A program made the position numbers and the translations under genes. Positions 37,902 through 46,996 of a stretch of 64,000 nt of DNA are shown in pieces. A model generated the notes under the pieces. That model saw nothing but the letters and a program-made list of their open reading frames with translations. It was not told the origin of the DNA and did no database searches. The stretch is taken from the NCBI GenBank assembly GCA_965656875.1, contig CBFHMJ010000003.1:434001-498000 (forward strand). Direction: 5' to 3'. Position 1 is the stretch's first letter. Every line of letters begins with the position of its first letter. This stretch comes from CBFHMJ01 sp965656875. Lineage in GTDB: Bacteria; Pseudomonadota; Gammaproteobacteria; Enterobacterales; Alteromonadaceae.

Positions 37902-37953
37902 CCTGTGACTATCTAAATACTCGCTTCCTACGTTACCAGTTACTTCGTGTAAA

Positions 37954-38030
37954 TGGTGGCTAAGGCGGGACTCGAACCTGCGACCCCATCATTATGAGTG
38001 ATGTGCTCTAACCAGCTGAGCTACTTAGCC
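37954..38030 (-). tRNA. tRNA-Met (CAU), elongator type, copy 2 (first of operon)
   Basis: Same 77-nt sequence as Met copy 1; it is the promoter-proximal gene of the array. Confidence 0.95.
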
Positions 38031-38062
38031 GTAACGCCAATCTCGTTAAGCGAGTGGCGCGT

Positions 38063-38091
38063 ATTATGCTGATATGAACGAATTGCGTCAA
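38063..38091 (-). promoter_or_regulatory. Promoter of the Met-Leu-Gln tRNA operon
   Basis: On the minus strand TTGACG (38091-38086), exactly 17 bp, CATAAT (38068-38063), followed by ACGCGCC, the GC-rich discriminator of stable RNA promoters. The first tRNA begins 32 bp after the -10 box. Confidence 0.88.
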
Positions 38092-38336
38092 CACTTTTTT
38101 ATGAAAAAAAACCGGGATTATGATTGTTTGCGTGATAATTAAACGATGTGTGCAATCAGTAACTTAAATTGGTTTTAAACCTGATTATCCAGTAATCAAA
38201 CTGGTCATAATTACCCCTGATTAATTACATGATGTTTTCCTGACAAAGACTAAAAGCGACTGAACTTTTAATAACTGCCCGCTAGTAATGGAATTTCTGA
38301 GACTATTTTTGTTGATTTGCTTTTGCTATTGATACA

Positions 38337-38363
38337 AAAAAGCCCACATTGATGTGGGCTTTT
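38337..38363 (-). terminator. Rho-independent terminator of the rplY-pth-ychF operon
   Basis: AAAAGCCCACAT and ATGTGGGCTTTT form a nearly loop-less stem; read leftward the distal arm ends in six Ts, 30 bp past the ychF stop. Confidence 0.9.
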
Positions 38364-38393
38364 GAAAAAGAGGTGCTTAAATTCAGCTTTTTA

Positions 38394-39485
38394 TTAGACG
38401 TTAAAGCGGAAATGAATCACATCGCCATCTTTAACAATGTAATCTTTACCTTCAAGACGCCATTTACCTGCTTCTTTTGCTCCTGCCTCACCATTGTTGT
38501 CAACATAGTCGTCATAGCCAACGATTTCAGCGCGGATAAAGCCTTTTTCAAAATCAGTATGAATTTTTCCTGCGGCTTGTGGAGCAGTGGACTCCTGAGG
38601 GATTGTCCATGCGCGAACTTCTTTTACGCCTGCAGTAAAGTAGGTATGAAGAGATAATAATGAATAGCCTGCATTGATTACACGATCCAGACCAGCTTCA
38701 TCCATTCCCATATCAGACAGGAACTCTTCTTTTTCTTCTTCATCCATTTCAGCGATTTCGGCTTCAATTTCAGCACAAACCGGAACCACTACTGCGCCTT
38801 CTTTTTCAGCCAGCGCGATTACCTTGTCGAGTTCAGGATTGTTTTCAAATCCATCATCGTTGACATTGGCAATGTACATAGTTGGTTTGATAGTAAGGAA
38901 GTTCAGGTATTTAACTGCTGCAAGTTCATTTTCTTCCAGCTTAAGACTACGTAGTGTTTCACCTTCGTTCAGGTGATCACGCACTTTTTCCAGTGCTGCC
39001 AGCTCAACTTTCGCTTCTTTATCACCACCTTTTGCTTTCTTGGTGGCTTTTAAAATAGCGCGTTCAGCGGTATCCAGATCAGATAACGCTAATTCAGTGT
39101 TGATAACATCAATATCTTCCAGTGGATCGATTTTACCGGCTACGTGAACGATGTTGTCATTTTCAAAGCAGCGAACAACGTGACCAATCGCATCAGTTTC
39201 ACGAATATTTGCCAGGAACTGATTGCCCAGACCTTCACCCTTAGATGCGCCTTTTACCAGACCGGCAATGTCAACAAATTCCATTGTCGTTGGAAGTACG
39301 CGTTGTGGGTTTACGATTTCTGCCAGTTTGTCCAGACGTGGGTCCGGTACCGGAACGACACCCGTATTTGGTTCAATCGTACAGAAAGGGAAGTTAGCTG
39401 CTTCGATTCCTGCTTTAGTTAATGCATTAAACAGCGTCGATTTGCCGACATTTGGAAGGCCGACGATTCCACATTTAAAACCCAT
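38394..39485 (-). CDS. ychF: Redox-regulated ATPase YchF (Obg-related)
   Basis: YchF (OLA1 in eukaryotes) is an ATP-preferring member of the Obg GTPase family that binds ribosomes. The 363 residues carry the P-loop GLPNVGKSTLFNALT (about 8-22), the switch segment FVDIAGLVKGASKGEGLGNQ and the C-terminal TGS-like domain (YFTAGVKEVRAWTI, FEKGFIRAEIVGYDDY). It is downstream of pth with 15 bp between them, the order used in E. coli and pseudomonads. Confidence 0.97.
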   Translation of the reverse strand: MGFKCGIVGLPNVGKSTLFNALTKAGIEAANFPFCTIEPNTGVVPVPDPRLDKLAEIVNPQRVLPTTMEFVDIAGLVKGASKGEGLGNQFLANIRETDAIGHVVRCFENDNIVHVAGKIDPLEDIDVINTELALSDLDTAERAILKATKKAKGGDKEAKVELAALEKVRDHLNEGETLRSLKLEENELAAVKYLNFLTIKPTMYIANVNDDGFENNPELDKVIALAEKEGAVVVPVCAEIEAEIAEMDEEEKEEFLSDMGMDEAGLDRVINAGYSLLSLHTYFTAGVKEVRAWTIPQESTAPQAAGKIHTDFEKGFIRAEIVGYDDYVDNNGEAGAKEAGKWRLEGKDYIVKDGDVIHFRFNV

Positions 39486-39500
39486 GATTTGTGTACTCTT

Positions 39501-40088
39501 TTATGCTTTGAATGAGTGTAAACGTTGTTGAGCTTTAATCAGTCCGTCTTTCATTAAAATATCGAAACAACGAACTGCTTCATCAACAGCATCATCAATT
39601 TTTTGCTGGTCAGCAGCGGGAGCTTTGCCTAAAACCCAGCCAGTGACTTTTTCTTTACTGCCCGGGTGCCCAATGCCAATACGTAAACGGTAAAAATCTT
39701 TATTATTGCCAGATTTTGCAATGATATCTCTTAGCCCGTTATGGCCACCGTGTCCGCCACCTTTCTTAATTTTTGCAATACCAGGTGGAAGATCAAGCTC
39801 ATCATGCGCGACAAGAATTTGTTCGACGGGAATCTTAAAGAAATTTGCCAGTGCGCTTACGGATTTGCCACTGAGATTCATGAAGGTTTGAGGGATAAGA
39901 AGTTTTACGTCTTGTCCGTCGATAGTAATCTTTCCTGACAGACCATAAAACTTTGAATCGGGTGATAACCGGCAGTTATTTCGCTCTGCCAGTTGTTCAA
40001 CAAACCAGGCACCTGCGTTGTGTCTGGTTTGTTGATATTCAGGGCCCGGATTAGCCAGGCCCACAATTAGTAAAAAATCTGCACTCAA
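39501..40088 (-). CDS. pth: Peptidyl-tRNA hydrolase
   Basis: Pth frees peptides from peptidyl-tRNA dropped by ribosomes. The 195 residues show the family segments VGLANPGPEYQQTRHNAGAWFV (catalytic His in TRHNAG), LLIPQTFMNLSGKSV and VAHDELDLPPG, followed by GGHGGHNGLRDI. The start is TTG 40088 with AAGGTG about 7 bp upstream; there is no ATG before the conserved strand. It is 19 bp after rplY. Confidence 0.96.
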   Translation of the reverse strand: MSADFLLIVGLANPGPEYQQTRHNAGAWFVEQLAERNNCRLSPDSKFYGLSGKITIDGQDVKLLIPQTFMNLSGKSVSALANFFKIPVEQILVAHDELDLPPGIAKIKKGGGHGGHNGLRDIIAKSGNNKDFYRLRIGIGHPGSKEKVTGWVLGKAPAADQQKIDDAVDEAVRCFDILMKDGLIKAQQRLHSFKA

Positions 40089-40107
40089 GGGAGCACCTTC
40101 TTACTAA

Positions 40108-40710
40108 TTATTCAGCGCTTTCTTCTTCAGTAGCTCCACCTTTAGGAGCAACTAAAGCTACAACGCCTTGATCGTGATCTGAACCTTTAGCAAGTTCAAC
40201 TGAAGTAGTACCTTCAGGAAGCTTAAGCTCAGAGATATGAAGTGTTTGACCAACTTCGATATCAGCAAGATCAACTTCGATGAACTCAGGAAGATTGGCT
40301 GGAAGACAGCTAACTTCAAGTTCATTAAGTAGGTGAGAAACGCTACCGCCTTTCTTAGCTGCTGCTTCTTCGTTCACGAAGTGTAGAGGAACGATAGTGT
40401 GGACAGCTTTGTTAGGATCTACGCGTTGGAAATCGATGTGCATGATTACAGGCTTGAACGGGTGACGCTGCATATCTTTAACGATTACGTCTTCTGCGTT
40501 GCCGTCGATAACAAGAGAAAGTACTTGTGTGTAGAAGCTTTCTTCTTGCTGTGCACGCCATGCTAAGCGATGTTCGATTTCTAGAGAAACTGGATCTTTA
40601 CCTGTGCCGTATACTACAGCAGGGAATTTGCCCGCGTGACGAAGGCGGCGGCTCGCACCTTTCCCTTTATCACTACGAGATACAGCTTCAATAACTAATT
40701 TCTGAGACAT
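40108..40710 (-). CDS. rplY: 50S ribosomal protein L25 (Ctc form)
   Basis: L25 binds 5S rRNA. At 200 residues this is the long general-stress (Ctc/TL5) form, with the L25 domain at about 1-95 (GKGASRRLRHAGKFPAVVYG) and a C-terminal beta domain (about 100-185, PLHFVNEEAAAKKGG, VSCLPANLPEFIEVDL), rather than the 94-residue E. coli form. The end is acidic. GGAG lies before ATG 40710. It heads the rplY-pth-ychF operon; a promoter and leader hairpin are visible. Confidence 0.97.
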   Translation of the reverse strand: MSQKLVIEAVSRSDKGKGASRRLRHAGKFPAVVYGTGKDPVSLEIEHRLAWRAQQEESFYTQVLSLVIDGNAEDVIVKDMQRHPFKPVIMHIDFQRVDPNKAVHTIVPLHFVNEEAAAKKGGSVSHLLNELEVSCLPANLPEFIEVDLADIEVGQTLHISELKLPEGTTSVELAKGSDHDQGVVALVAPKGGATEEESAE

Positions 40711-40741
40711 GTTTTACTCCAAAAAAGGTAACTTTTAGCGC

Positions 40742-40762
40742 CTGAATTTGCGACCAATTCAG
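40742..40762 (-). promoter_or_regulatory. Hairpin in the rplY leader
   Basis: CTGAATT (40742-40748) and AATTCAG (40756-40762) pair around a 7-nt loop, and two more pairs (one G-U) extend it to 9 bp. It lies between the predicted start of transcription and the ribosome binding site, about 32-52 nt upstream of the start codon. A role in autoregulation is speculation. Confidence 0.5.
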
Positions 40763-40786
40763 ACGGCATACCATAAAAGGCGCGGT

Positions 40787-40815
40787 ATACTACCACTGGA
40801 CTCAGGGATTGTCTA
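40787..40815 (-). promoter_or_regulatory. rplY promoter
   Basis: On the minus strand TAGACA (40815-40810), 17 bp, TAGTAT (40792-40787), followed by ACCGCGCC, a GC-rich discriminator as in ribosomal promoters. Confidence 0.65.
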
Positions 40816-40869
40816 TTGAATTGATTATTTAGTGATTAGCAGAAAGAGAAGGGGATGTGGGGCTGGGAA

Positions 40870-40903
40870 TTGCTATAGCTCAGGGTGGTCCGAGCTATAG
40901 CAA
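40870..40903. repeat. 12-bp perfect inverted repeat after prs
   Basis: TTGCTATAGCTC (40870-40881) and GAGCTATAGCAA (40892-40903) around a 10-nt loop, 14 bp past the prs stop and 55 bp upstream of the rplY -35 box. On the strand of prs no T-run follows, so it is not a classical terminator. Confidence 0.7.
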
Positions 40904-40916
40904 AAACAAGAAAGTA

Positions 40917-41861
40917 TTAGTCAAACATTGCAGAGATCGACTCTTCGTTGCTAACACGGCGAATAGCTTCTGCAAGCATGTCACCCAGCGTTAGCTGACG
41001 AATTTTGCCAAGAGCAATCATTTCAGGTACCAGCGGAATACTGTCACTGACAATAACTTCGTCGATAACACTGTCTTTAATGTTATCAACGGCATTACCT
41101 GAGAATACTGCGTGAGTTGCATAAGCAAATACACGGTTAGCCCCTTTGTTTTTAAGTGCTTCTGCAGCTTTACATAATGTGCCGCCAGTATCGATCATGT
41201 CATCAACGATGATGCAGTCACGTTCAGCTACGTCACCAATGATATGCATCACCTGGGCAATATTTGCCTGAGGGCGACGTTTATCAATGATGGCAAGATC
41301 TGCGTCGTCAAGTAATTTGGCAACGGCACGAGCACGAACAACACCACCAATATCAGGTGATACAACAACTGGATTGTTTAGTTCTTTTTGTCTCATGTCG
41401 TCCAGTAATACTGGAGTACCGAACACATTATCGACTGGTACGTCAAAGAAACCCTGAATTTGCTCAGCATGAAGATCAACCGTAAGAACACGGTCCACAC
41501 CAACGCTTGAAAGGAAATCTGCAACAACTTTTGCAGTGATTGGCACACGGGCTGAGCGAACACGACGGTCCTGACGCGCGTAGCCAAAGTAAGGAATAAC
41601 GGCAGTAATACGACCAGCAGATGCTCTTCTCAGTGCATCAACCATTACAATTAATTCCATTAAGTTGTCATTGGTTGGTCGGCAGGTCGATTGAATGATG
41701 AAAACGTCAGCTCCACGCACATTTTCATTAATTTCAACAGCAATTTCTCCATCGCTGAAACGTCCAACATCGGCATCACCCAGTTTAGTGAATAACCGTT
41801 TGGCAATTTTATCAGCAAGGTCCTTGGTTGCGTTGCCTGCAAATAGCTTCATATCGGGCAC
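40917..41861 (-). CDS. prs: Ribose-phosphate pyrophosphokinase
   Basis: Prs makes 5-phosphoribosyl 1-pyrophosphate for nucleotide, histidine, tryptophan and NAD synthesis. The 314 residues are nearly identical to the E. coli enzyme: MKLFAGNATKDLA at the start, YARQDRRVRSARVPITAK, VDLHAEQIQGFFD and the PRPP-binding IIVDDMIDTGGTLC. The start is GTG 41861 with GAGGA 9 bp upstream, giving MPDMKLF; E. coli prs also uses GTG. It lies 30 bp after ispE. Confidence 0.98.
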   Translation of the reverse strand: MPDMKLFAGNATKDLADKIAKRLFTKLGDADVGRFSDGEIAVEINENVRGADVFIIQSTCRPTNDNLMELIVMVDALRRASAGRITAVIPYFGYARQDRRVRSARVPITAKVVADFLSSVGVDRVLTVDLHAEQIQGFFDVPVDNVFGTPVLLDDMRQKELNNPVVVSPDIGGVVRARAVAKLLDDADLAIIDKRRPQANIAQVMHIIGDVAERDCIIVDDMIDTGGTLCKAAEALKNKGANRVFAYATHAVFSGNAVDNIKDSVIDEVIVSDSIPLVPEMIALGKIRQLTLGDMLAEAIRRVSNEESISAMFD

Positions 41862-41891
41862 AATATTTGTCCTCAGGGCTGGATTGAGTTG

Positions 41892-42794
41892 TTAATTACT
41901 TTCTTTCCATCGTTTTAGCGCCGCAATGGTCGGCGATTCGTTCATTCCTTTCGTGATAAACCCCGTCAGGTTTTCAGGAAGTTGACTATGGGCATGACGA
42001 GCACTTTCTTCGTGTTTAAACAAGCCAAAAATGCATGCACCAGTACCCGTCAGTCGAGACGGCGCGTATTTTATCAACCAGCTGAGGGCTGTTGCAACCT
42101 CAGGATTTAGCTTTTTGACCAGTGCTTCACAATCGTTTTTTGTTGTTTCGAATTGATAGTCAGAGATTGCAATCTTTGCTGTGTTACGGGGAAGTTCAGG
42201 ATGTTTAAAAATCGTTGCTGTGTTGATGTGGCAATTTGGTTTAAGTAACAGCAGTGGTTGTTCTGGCGGTATTGCTGAAGAGAATTTTTCACCGACACCA
42301 TCAGCAAACACAGACTGGCCCTTTATAAAGACAGGCACATCAGCGCCGAGGGTCAGTCCAATGGATTGTAACTGTTCACTTGTAAGGTTTAGTTGCCAGA
42401 GTTCATTAAGTGCCAGCAATGTTGTGGCGGCATTTGAGGAACCACCACCGATACCGCCGCCAGCAGGCAGGATCTTTTCGAGTGTAATCGTGACTGGTTG
42501 AAAAGTCTGTTCCTGGGCTGTTTCCTGTAGAGCCCTGGCTGCTTTAAAGATTAGATTGTCTTCAATCAACATACTTTCATCATCACAACGCAACGTGACA
42601 TCGTGTTTCGTTAAGTTGTGTTGAGGTATTGAGGTTTGTTGAGATGGCTTTTCCAGGCTGAAGTGAAGGGTGTCATGCAGGTCAATGAACTGAAACAGTG
42701 TTTGCAATTCGTGATAACCGTTTTCAAGTTGACCATTCACATGAAGAAACAGATTGATTTTGCCGGGTGATGGCAGGGTGAGTTGTTGATTCAT
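41892..42794 (-). CDS. ispE: 4-diphosphocytidyl-2-C-methyl-D-erythritol kinase
   Basis: IspE is the ATP-dependent kinase of the MEP isoprenoid pathway. The 300-residue GHMP kinase has the N-terminal SPGKINLFLHV, the ATP loop LPAGGGIGGGSSNAAT (about 95-110), ADVPVFIKG and the C-terminal LTGTGACIFG. It sits between lolB and prs as in E. coli and is likely in one operon with them. Confidence 0.97.
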   Translation of the reverse strand: MNQQLTLPSPGKINLFLHVNGQLENGYHELQTLFQFIDLHDTLHFSLEKPSQQTSIPQHNLTKHDVTLRCDDESMLIEDNLIFKAARALQETAQEQTFQPVTITLEKILPAGGGIGGGSSNAATTLLALNELWQLNLTSEQLQSIGLTLGADVPVFIKGQSVFADGVGEKFSSAIPPEQPLLLLKPNCHINTATIFKHPELPRNTAKIAISDYQFETTKNDCEALVKKLNPEVATALSWLIKYAPSRLTGTGACIFGLFKHEESARHAHSQLPENLTGFITKGMNESPTIAALKRWKESN

Positions 42795-42810
42795 AAGTCT
42801 TCAGTCGTGT

Positions 42811-43437
42811 TTATCGAATAAGTTCAAGCCATTCTTTAATAAGTATTTTTACGGTAACGCCTTTTCCTTTTAGCGTTAATCGCTGAGGTAATTGCCAGTG
42901 TCCCCAGGTTTGCCAGCGTTGATAGTCCAGTGTCCAGTATTGTCCATTGCTATCAAGAAAGGTCACTTGTTTAAGTAGTCCTTGCTCATCTTTTTCAAGA
43001 CTTATGACACTCTCTTCATCTACCTGACCTTTGACCCAAAATTTAAAATTATTAAGTGGTAATGAGATGCGAGCCATGTCGGTGAGGAGTTGTTCTGGAT
43101 TATTGCTGGTAAATGACTTGCCATCCGCTTCCAGTACTACTTTATTGCTGGAAAGAGATTTAATAGAAAAAACTGAAATGCCAAGGTAGGTATTGAGTCG
43201 TATATCCAGTTTATTGTGTTGCTGTTGCCAGATAAGCGTGCCACTAAAATCTTCGGGATGCCCTTTGAAGCTCATTTTGCCGGTGAGTTGCCAGGCTGAG
43301 AAGGCAGATAGAAATTCTTGTTGAGACAAACCGGACGCAGTAACGGTCAATGATTCCTTTGGCAGTTGATACGTTGACGTACAGCCACCCAATAACAGCG
43401 TAATAAGAGGTAACCAAAGGCGAAGGAGATTTATCAC
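42811..43437 (-). CDS. lolB: Outer-membrane lipoprotein receptor LolB
   Basis: LolB receives lipoproteins from LolA and inserts them in the outer membrane. The 208-residue precursor has a lipoprotein signal peptide with the lipobox LLGGC (Cys 19 acylated), then a half-barrel domain with AWQLTGKMSFKGHPEDFSGTL. The start is GTG 43437. It diverges from hemA, the E. coli arrangement, and has 16 bp to ispE. Confidence 0.94.
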   Translation of the reverse strand: MINLLRLWLPLITLLLGGCTSTYQLPKESLTVTASGLSQQEFLSAFSAWQLTGKMSFKGHPEDFSGTLIWQQQHNKLDIRLNTYLGISVFSIKSLSSNKVVLEADGKSFTSNNPEQLLTDMARISLPLNNFKFWVKGQVDEESVISLEKDEQGLLKQVTFLDSNGQYWTLDYQRWQTWGHWQLPQRLTLKGKGVTVKILIKEWLELIR

Positions 43438-43768
43438 TTTTTACAGATTCCGTTTGTCTGGATTCAAATCGCTAACTATTTTTAGGTATAAATATTGATT
43501 CGCTTTCTGTAGATGGAGATCACAGAAAGTTCAGCATTATCTTTTTTTATGTCGATGTTTCTCGTAAAATCCCGCATCCATAATGTCATGGTCTGGAACA
43601 AGCTGTTTGATTTTACAGTCTTACCGAGTCAATCGGGGCGTAGAATAACAGGCAATCAGCAAAAAGTGGAAATAAAGTGTGTTGGCTGTTTTTAAAATAA
43701 TAAAGAGCTGATACATCTAAAATACCCTGCCTGCCGGGCTAGAGAGTAAATGCATAAACAGGAAATAC
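43438..43768. other. Divergent lolB/hemA control region
   Basis: The 331 bp must hold promoters for lolB and hemA. TAGAAT at 43641-43646 could be a -10 box for hemA but no good -35 is at the right distance. A 60-codon open stretch here has no family resemblance or ribosome binding site. Nothing else stands out. Confidence 0.4.
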
Positions 43769-45016
43769 ATGTCAATTATAGCGTTGGGAATTAACCATAA
43801 AACTGCTCCCGTTGATTTGAGAGAACGGGTAGCGTTTGCGCCTGATTCAATTGAAAAAGCGTTGCAAAGTCTGGTTAATCAAACTGGCTGTAAAGAGGCC
43901 GTTATCCTGTCTACCTGTAACAGAACAGAATTATATTGTTCTGGTTCTGACGACGTTAAAGCCGTTATTTCCTGGCTGGGCGAATTTCACCAGTGTCGTC
44001 AGGATGAACTTAATCCTTTTACCTATGCATTTGAGAATGAAGCTGCAACTCGCCATTTAATGAGAGTTGCAACGGGACTTGATTCATTAGTGTTGGGTGA
44101 ACCCCAGATTCTGGGTCAGATTAAACAGGCTTATAATTCTGCCCGCGAATCCGGCACTATTTCGATGATGCTGGAGAAATTGTTCCAAAAAACTTTCTCT
44201 GTTGCTAAACAAGTTCGTACTGAAACTGAAATTGGTGCTAATGCTGTATCGGTTGCTTTTGCATCCGTTAATCTGGCAAAGCATATTTTTGGTTCTCTCG
44301 CTAATGCCAGAGTCTTGTTGATTGGCGCTGGTGAAACCATCGAACTGGTTGCGAGGCATTTGAAAGAAAACAGTGCTGCCGATATCTCAGTGGCTAATCG
44401 GACATTGGCCCGGGCTGAATTACTGGCCGACCAGATTGGTGGCAAAGTGCTGTCCCTGGCGGATATTCCTGAGCGTCTGGCTGATGCTGATATTGTGATC
44501 AGTTCGACAGCCAGTACTTTACCAGTGATAGGCAAAGGGATGGTGGAGGATGCGTTGAAGGCGCGTCGTTACAAGCCAATGTTTTTCGTTGATCTGGCCG
44601 TGCCAAGAGATATTGAAGGGCAGGTTGCTGATCTTGATGATGCCTATCTCTACACGGTAGATGATTTACAGGCTATCGTTGAGCAGAATATACAGTCCCG
44701 ACAACAAGCGGCAAATCAGGCCGAATCTATTATTGACGTCAAATCAAAAGAGTTTTCTGCCATGCTCAGATCACTAGACTCTGTTGATTTGATTAAAGAC
44801 TACCGCGAGTCCAGTCATTCTGTACGTGAGGAACTGGTGATGCGTGCGCTTTCCCAGTTAGAACAGGGTAAAAACGCAGAGTCAGTTATTTCAGAACTGG
44901 CCAATAAGCTGACGAACCGGCTTATTCATGCGCCAACCAGTGCAATGAAAGTTGCAGCCGAGAATGGCGAGCAGGAAAAATTACACCTAATCAAAGATGT
45001 GCTTGGAATAAAATAA
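43769..45016 (+). CDS. hemA: Glutamyl-tRNA reductase
   Basis: HemA reduces glutamyl-tRNA to glutamate-1-semialdehyde, the committed step of the C5 haem pathway. The 415 residues have the catalytic C50 in LSTCNRTELYC, the tRNA-binding N-domain, the conserved VLGEPQILGQIKQAY, the NADPH site VLLIGAGETIELVARHL and the C-terminal dimerisation helices. It starts the classic hemA-prfA-prmC operon; the prfA ATG follows the hemA TAA with no gap. Confidence 0.97.
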   Translation: MSIIALGINHKTAPVDLRERVAFAPDSIEKALQSLVNQTGCKEAVILSTCNRTELYCSGSDDVKAVISWLGEFHQCRQDELNPFTYAFENEAATRHLMRVATGLDSLVLGEPQILGQIKQAYNSARESGTISMMLEKLFQKTFSVAKQVRTETEIGANAVSVAFASVNLAKHIFGSLANARVLLIGAGETIELVARHLKENSAADISVANRTLARAELLADQIGGKVLSLADIPERLADADIVISSTASTLPVIGKGMVEDALKARRYKPMFFVDLAVPRDIEGQVADLDDAYLYTVDDLQAIVEQNIQSRQQAANQAESIIDVKSKEFSAMLRSLDSVDLIKDYRESSHSVREELVMRALSQLEQGKNAESVISELANKLTNRLIHAPTSAMKVAAENGEQEKLHLIKDVLGIK

Positions 45017-46105
45017 ATGAAAGAATCCGTATACAGAAAGTTAGAAACCTTAGCTGAGCGCTATGAAGAAGTTCAGGCCATGCTTAGCGATCCTGATGTT
45101 ATTGGTGATCAGGATAAGTTCCGGGCACTATCAAAAGAATTTTCAGAACTTGAAGAAGTTACCGGCGCGTTTAAACGTTTCCAGCAAGCTGAAGAAGATA
45201 AAGTATCAGCTGAAGAAATGTTAAAAGACAGCGATCCGGATATGCGTGAACTGGCGCAGGAAGAATTAAAAGAAGCGTCTTCAACACTGGCTGATCTGGA
45301 AGATGAATTGCAAATCCTGATGTTGCCAAAAGATCCAAACGACGATAACAACTGTTATCTCGAAATCCGTGCAGGTGCGGGTGGTGACGAAGCAGCAATT
45401 TTTGCGGGCGATCTGTTCAGAATGTACAGCCGTTATGCAGAAACGCAAAAATGGAAAGTGGAAGTCATGAGTGTCAACGACGGTGAACATGGCGGCTTTA
45501 AAGAAGTGATTGCTCACGTAGTTGGTACTGGTGTTTATGGTCAAATGAAATTTGAATCAGGTGGCCATCGAGTTCAACGCGTGCCAGAAACAGAATCTCA
45601 GGGTCGAGTTCATACCTCAGCTTGTACAGTTGCAATTCTGCCTGAAATTCCAGAGAGTGAAGCGATTGAAATCAATGCGGGTGATTTACGTGTCGATACC
45701 TTCCGAGCATCAGGTGCTGGTGGTCAGCACGTCAATAAAACGGATTCAGCGGTACGTTTAACGCACATTCCAACGGGTATGGTGGTTGAGTGTCAGGATG
45801 AACGTTCTCAACATAAAAACAAAGCAAAGGCGATGTCTGTACTTGCTTCTCGCCTACAAGCTGCTGAAGATGAAAAGCGTCGTTCTGAAGAAGAAAGCGC
45901 TCGTCGTAGTCTGGTCGGTAGTGGCGACCGTTCTGAGCGTATCAGAACTTACAACTATCCTCAGGGCCGTATGACAGATCATCGTATTAATCTGACCTTG
46001 TATAAATTGAATGAAATTATGGAAGGTGAACTGGATTCAGTTATTGCTCCGCTTATTCAGGAACATCAGGCGGACATGCTGGCTGCTATTTCTGACGAAA
46101 ACTAG
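45017..46105 (+). CDS. prfA: Peptide chain release factor 1
   Basis: RF1 ends translation at UAA and UAG. The 362 residues contain the stop-codon-reading PxT motif as PET at 190-192 (E. coli PAT) and the peptidyl-hydrolysis GGQ at 235-237 in ASGAGGQHVNKTD, whose glutamine is methylated by PrmC encoded next. The start ATG is directly after the hemA stop. Confidence 0.98.
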   Translation: MKESVYRKLETLAERYEEVQAMLSDPDVIGDQDKFRALSKEFSELEEVTGAFKRFQQAEEDKVSAEEMLKDSDPDMRELAQEELKEASSTLADLEDELQILMLPKDPNDDNNCYLEIRAGAGGDEAAIFAGDLFRMYSRYAETQKWKVEVMSVNDGEHGGFKEVIAHVVGTGVYGQMKFESGGHRVQRVPETESQGRVHTSACTVAILPEIPESEAIEINAGDLRVDTFRASGAGGQHVNKTDSAVRLTHIPTGMVVECQDERSQHKNKAKAMSVLASRLQAAEDEKRRSEEESARRSLVGSGDRSERIRTYNYPQGRMTDHRINLTLYKLNEIMEGELDSVIAPLIQEHQADMLAAISDEN

Positions 46106-46144
46106 GCCATCAAGCGCTAAATTGCTATCAAGGATTTTCCTCCT

Positions 46145-46996
46145 TTGAGTCATACCATTCAATCGGTCCTTCGGGACGCCAAAGCGCAGTTGTCTGATTG
46201 TTCAGACACTGCGTCACTGGATGCTGAGGTTCTACTCATGCATCTTCTGCAAAAAAATCGCACATTTATTTATACCTGGCCTGATCATGAACTTAATAGT
46301 GATCAGATAACGCGTTGGCATAACTTTTTGCAGCGCAGAGTTAACGGTGAACCTGTTGCTTATATCACCAAAGAGCGAGAGTTCTGGGGACTCATGCTGT
46401 CTACCTCACCAGAAACCTTGATTCCAAGGCCTGACACAGAGGTAATCATTGAGTGGATTATTGAACATTTTCAGCGCTCAAAGTGTCGGGTGCTTGACCT
46501 GGGTACCGGAACGGGTGCTATTGCCTTATCGGTTGCCAGTGAGAATCCAGACTGGTCGGTAGAGGGGGGTGATATATCGGCTGAAAGTGTTGATTTAGCG
46601 AAGAAAAATGCGGTTAGAAACAATGTTGAAAACTGTAATTTTCGAGTGAGCAACTGGTATAGCAAGTTTGAATCTGAACGATTTGATTTAATTATAAGTA
46701 ACCCTCCATACATAGACTATAATGACCCTCATTTGAATCAGGGCGATGTGAGGTTTGAACCTCGACGAGCACTCGTTGCTGATCAAGCGGGATATGCCGA
46801 TCTTTTCCACATCATCAATACTGGCCCTGATTTTCTCACTGAACACGGATGTCTGATTGTCGAGCACGGTTTTCAACAGGCTGATAAAGTCATCGATTGT
46901 TTTAAGAAGCGTGGCTATGTTTCCTGTCAAACTCTCAATGATTTGGGTGGAAACCCTCGTGCGACATTAGGCTTTTTTAGCGGCGAAATGGATTAA
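46145..46996 (+). CDS. prmC: Release factor N5-glutamine methyltransferase PrmC
   Basis: PrmC (HemK) methylates the GGQ glutamine of RF1 and RF2. The 283 residues have an N-terminal helical domain, SAM-binding VLDLGTGTGAIALSVA (about 116-131) and catalytic NPPY at 186-189. The start is TTG 46145, with AAGGA about 9 bp upstream; no ATG precedes the conserved sequence. It follows prfA by 39 bp. In E. coli sirB2 comes next; here a response regulator gene intervenes. Confidence 0.95.
   Translation: MSHTIQSVLRDAKAQLSDCSDTASLDAEVLLMHLLQKNRTFIYTWPDHELNSDQITRWHNFLQRRVNGEPVAYITKEREFWGLMLSTSPETLIPRPDTEVIIEWIIEHFQRSKCRVLDLGTGTGAIALSVASENPDWSVEGGDISAESVDLAKKNAVRNNVENCNFRVSNWYSKFESERFDLIISNPPYIDYNDPHLNQGDVRFEPRRALVADQAGYADLFHIINTGPDFLTEHGCLIVEHGFQQADKVIDCFKKRGYVSCQTLNDLGGNPRATLGFFSGEMD

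Larger units (their letters stand above)
38031..38393. other. Intergenic region between tRNA operon promoter and ychF end
   Basis: Besides the tRNA promoter and the ychF terminator, about 230 bp (38100-38330) of AT-rich sequence show no gene and no clear structure. Confidence 0.5.

Noticed and set aside
43513..43695. 60-codon open frame upstream of hemA
   Set aside because: Lies in the divergent lolB/hemA promoter region with no ribosome binding site or recognisable protein.
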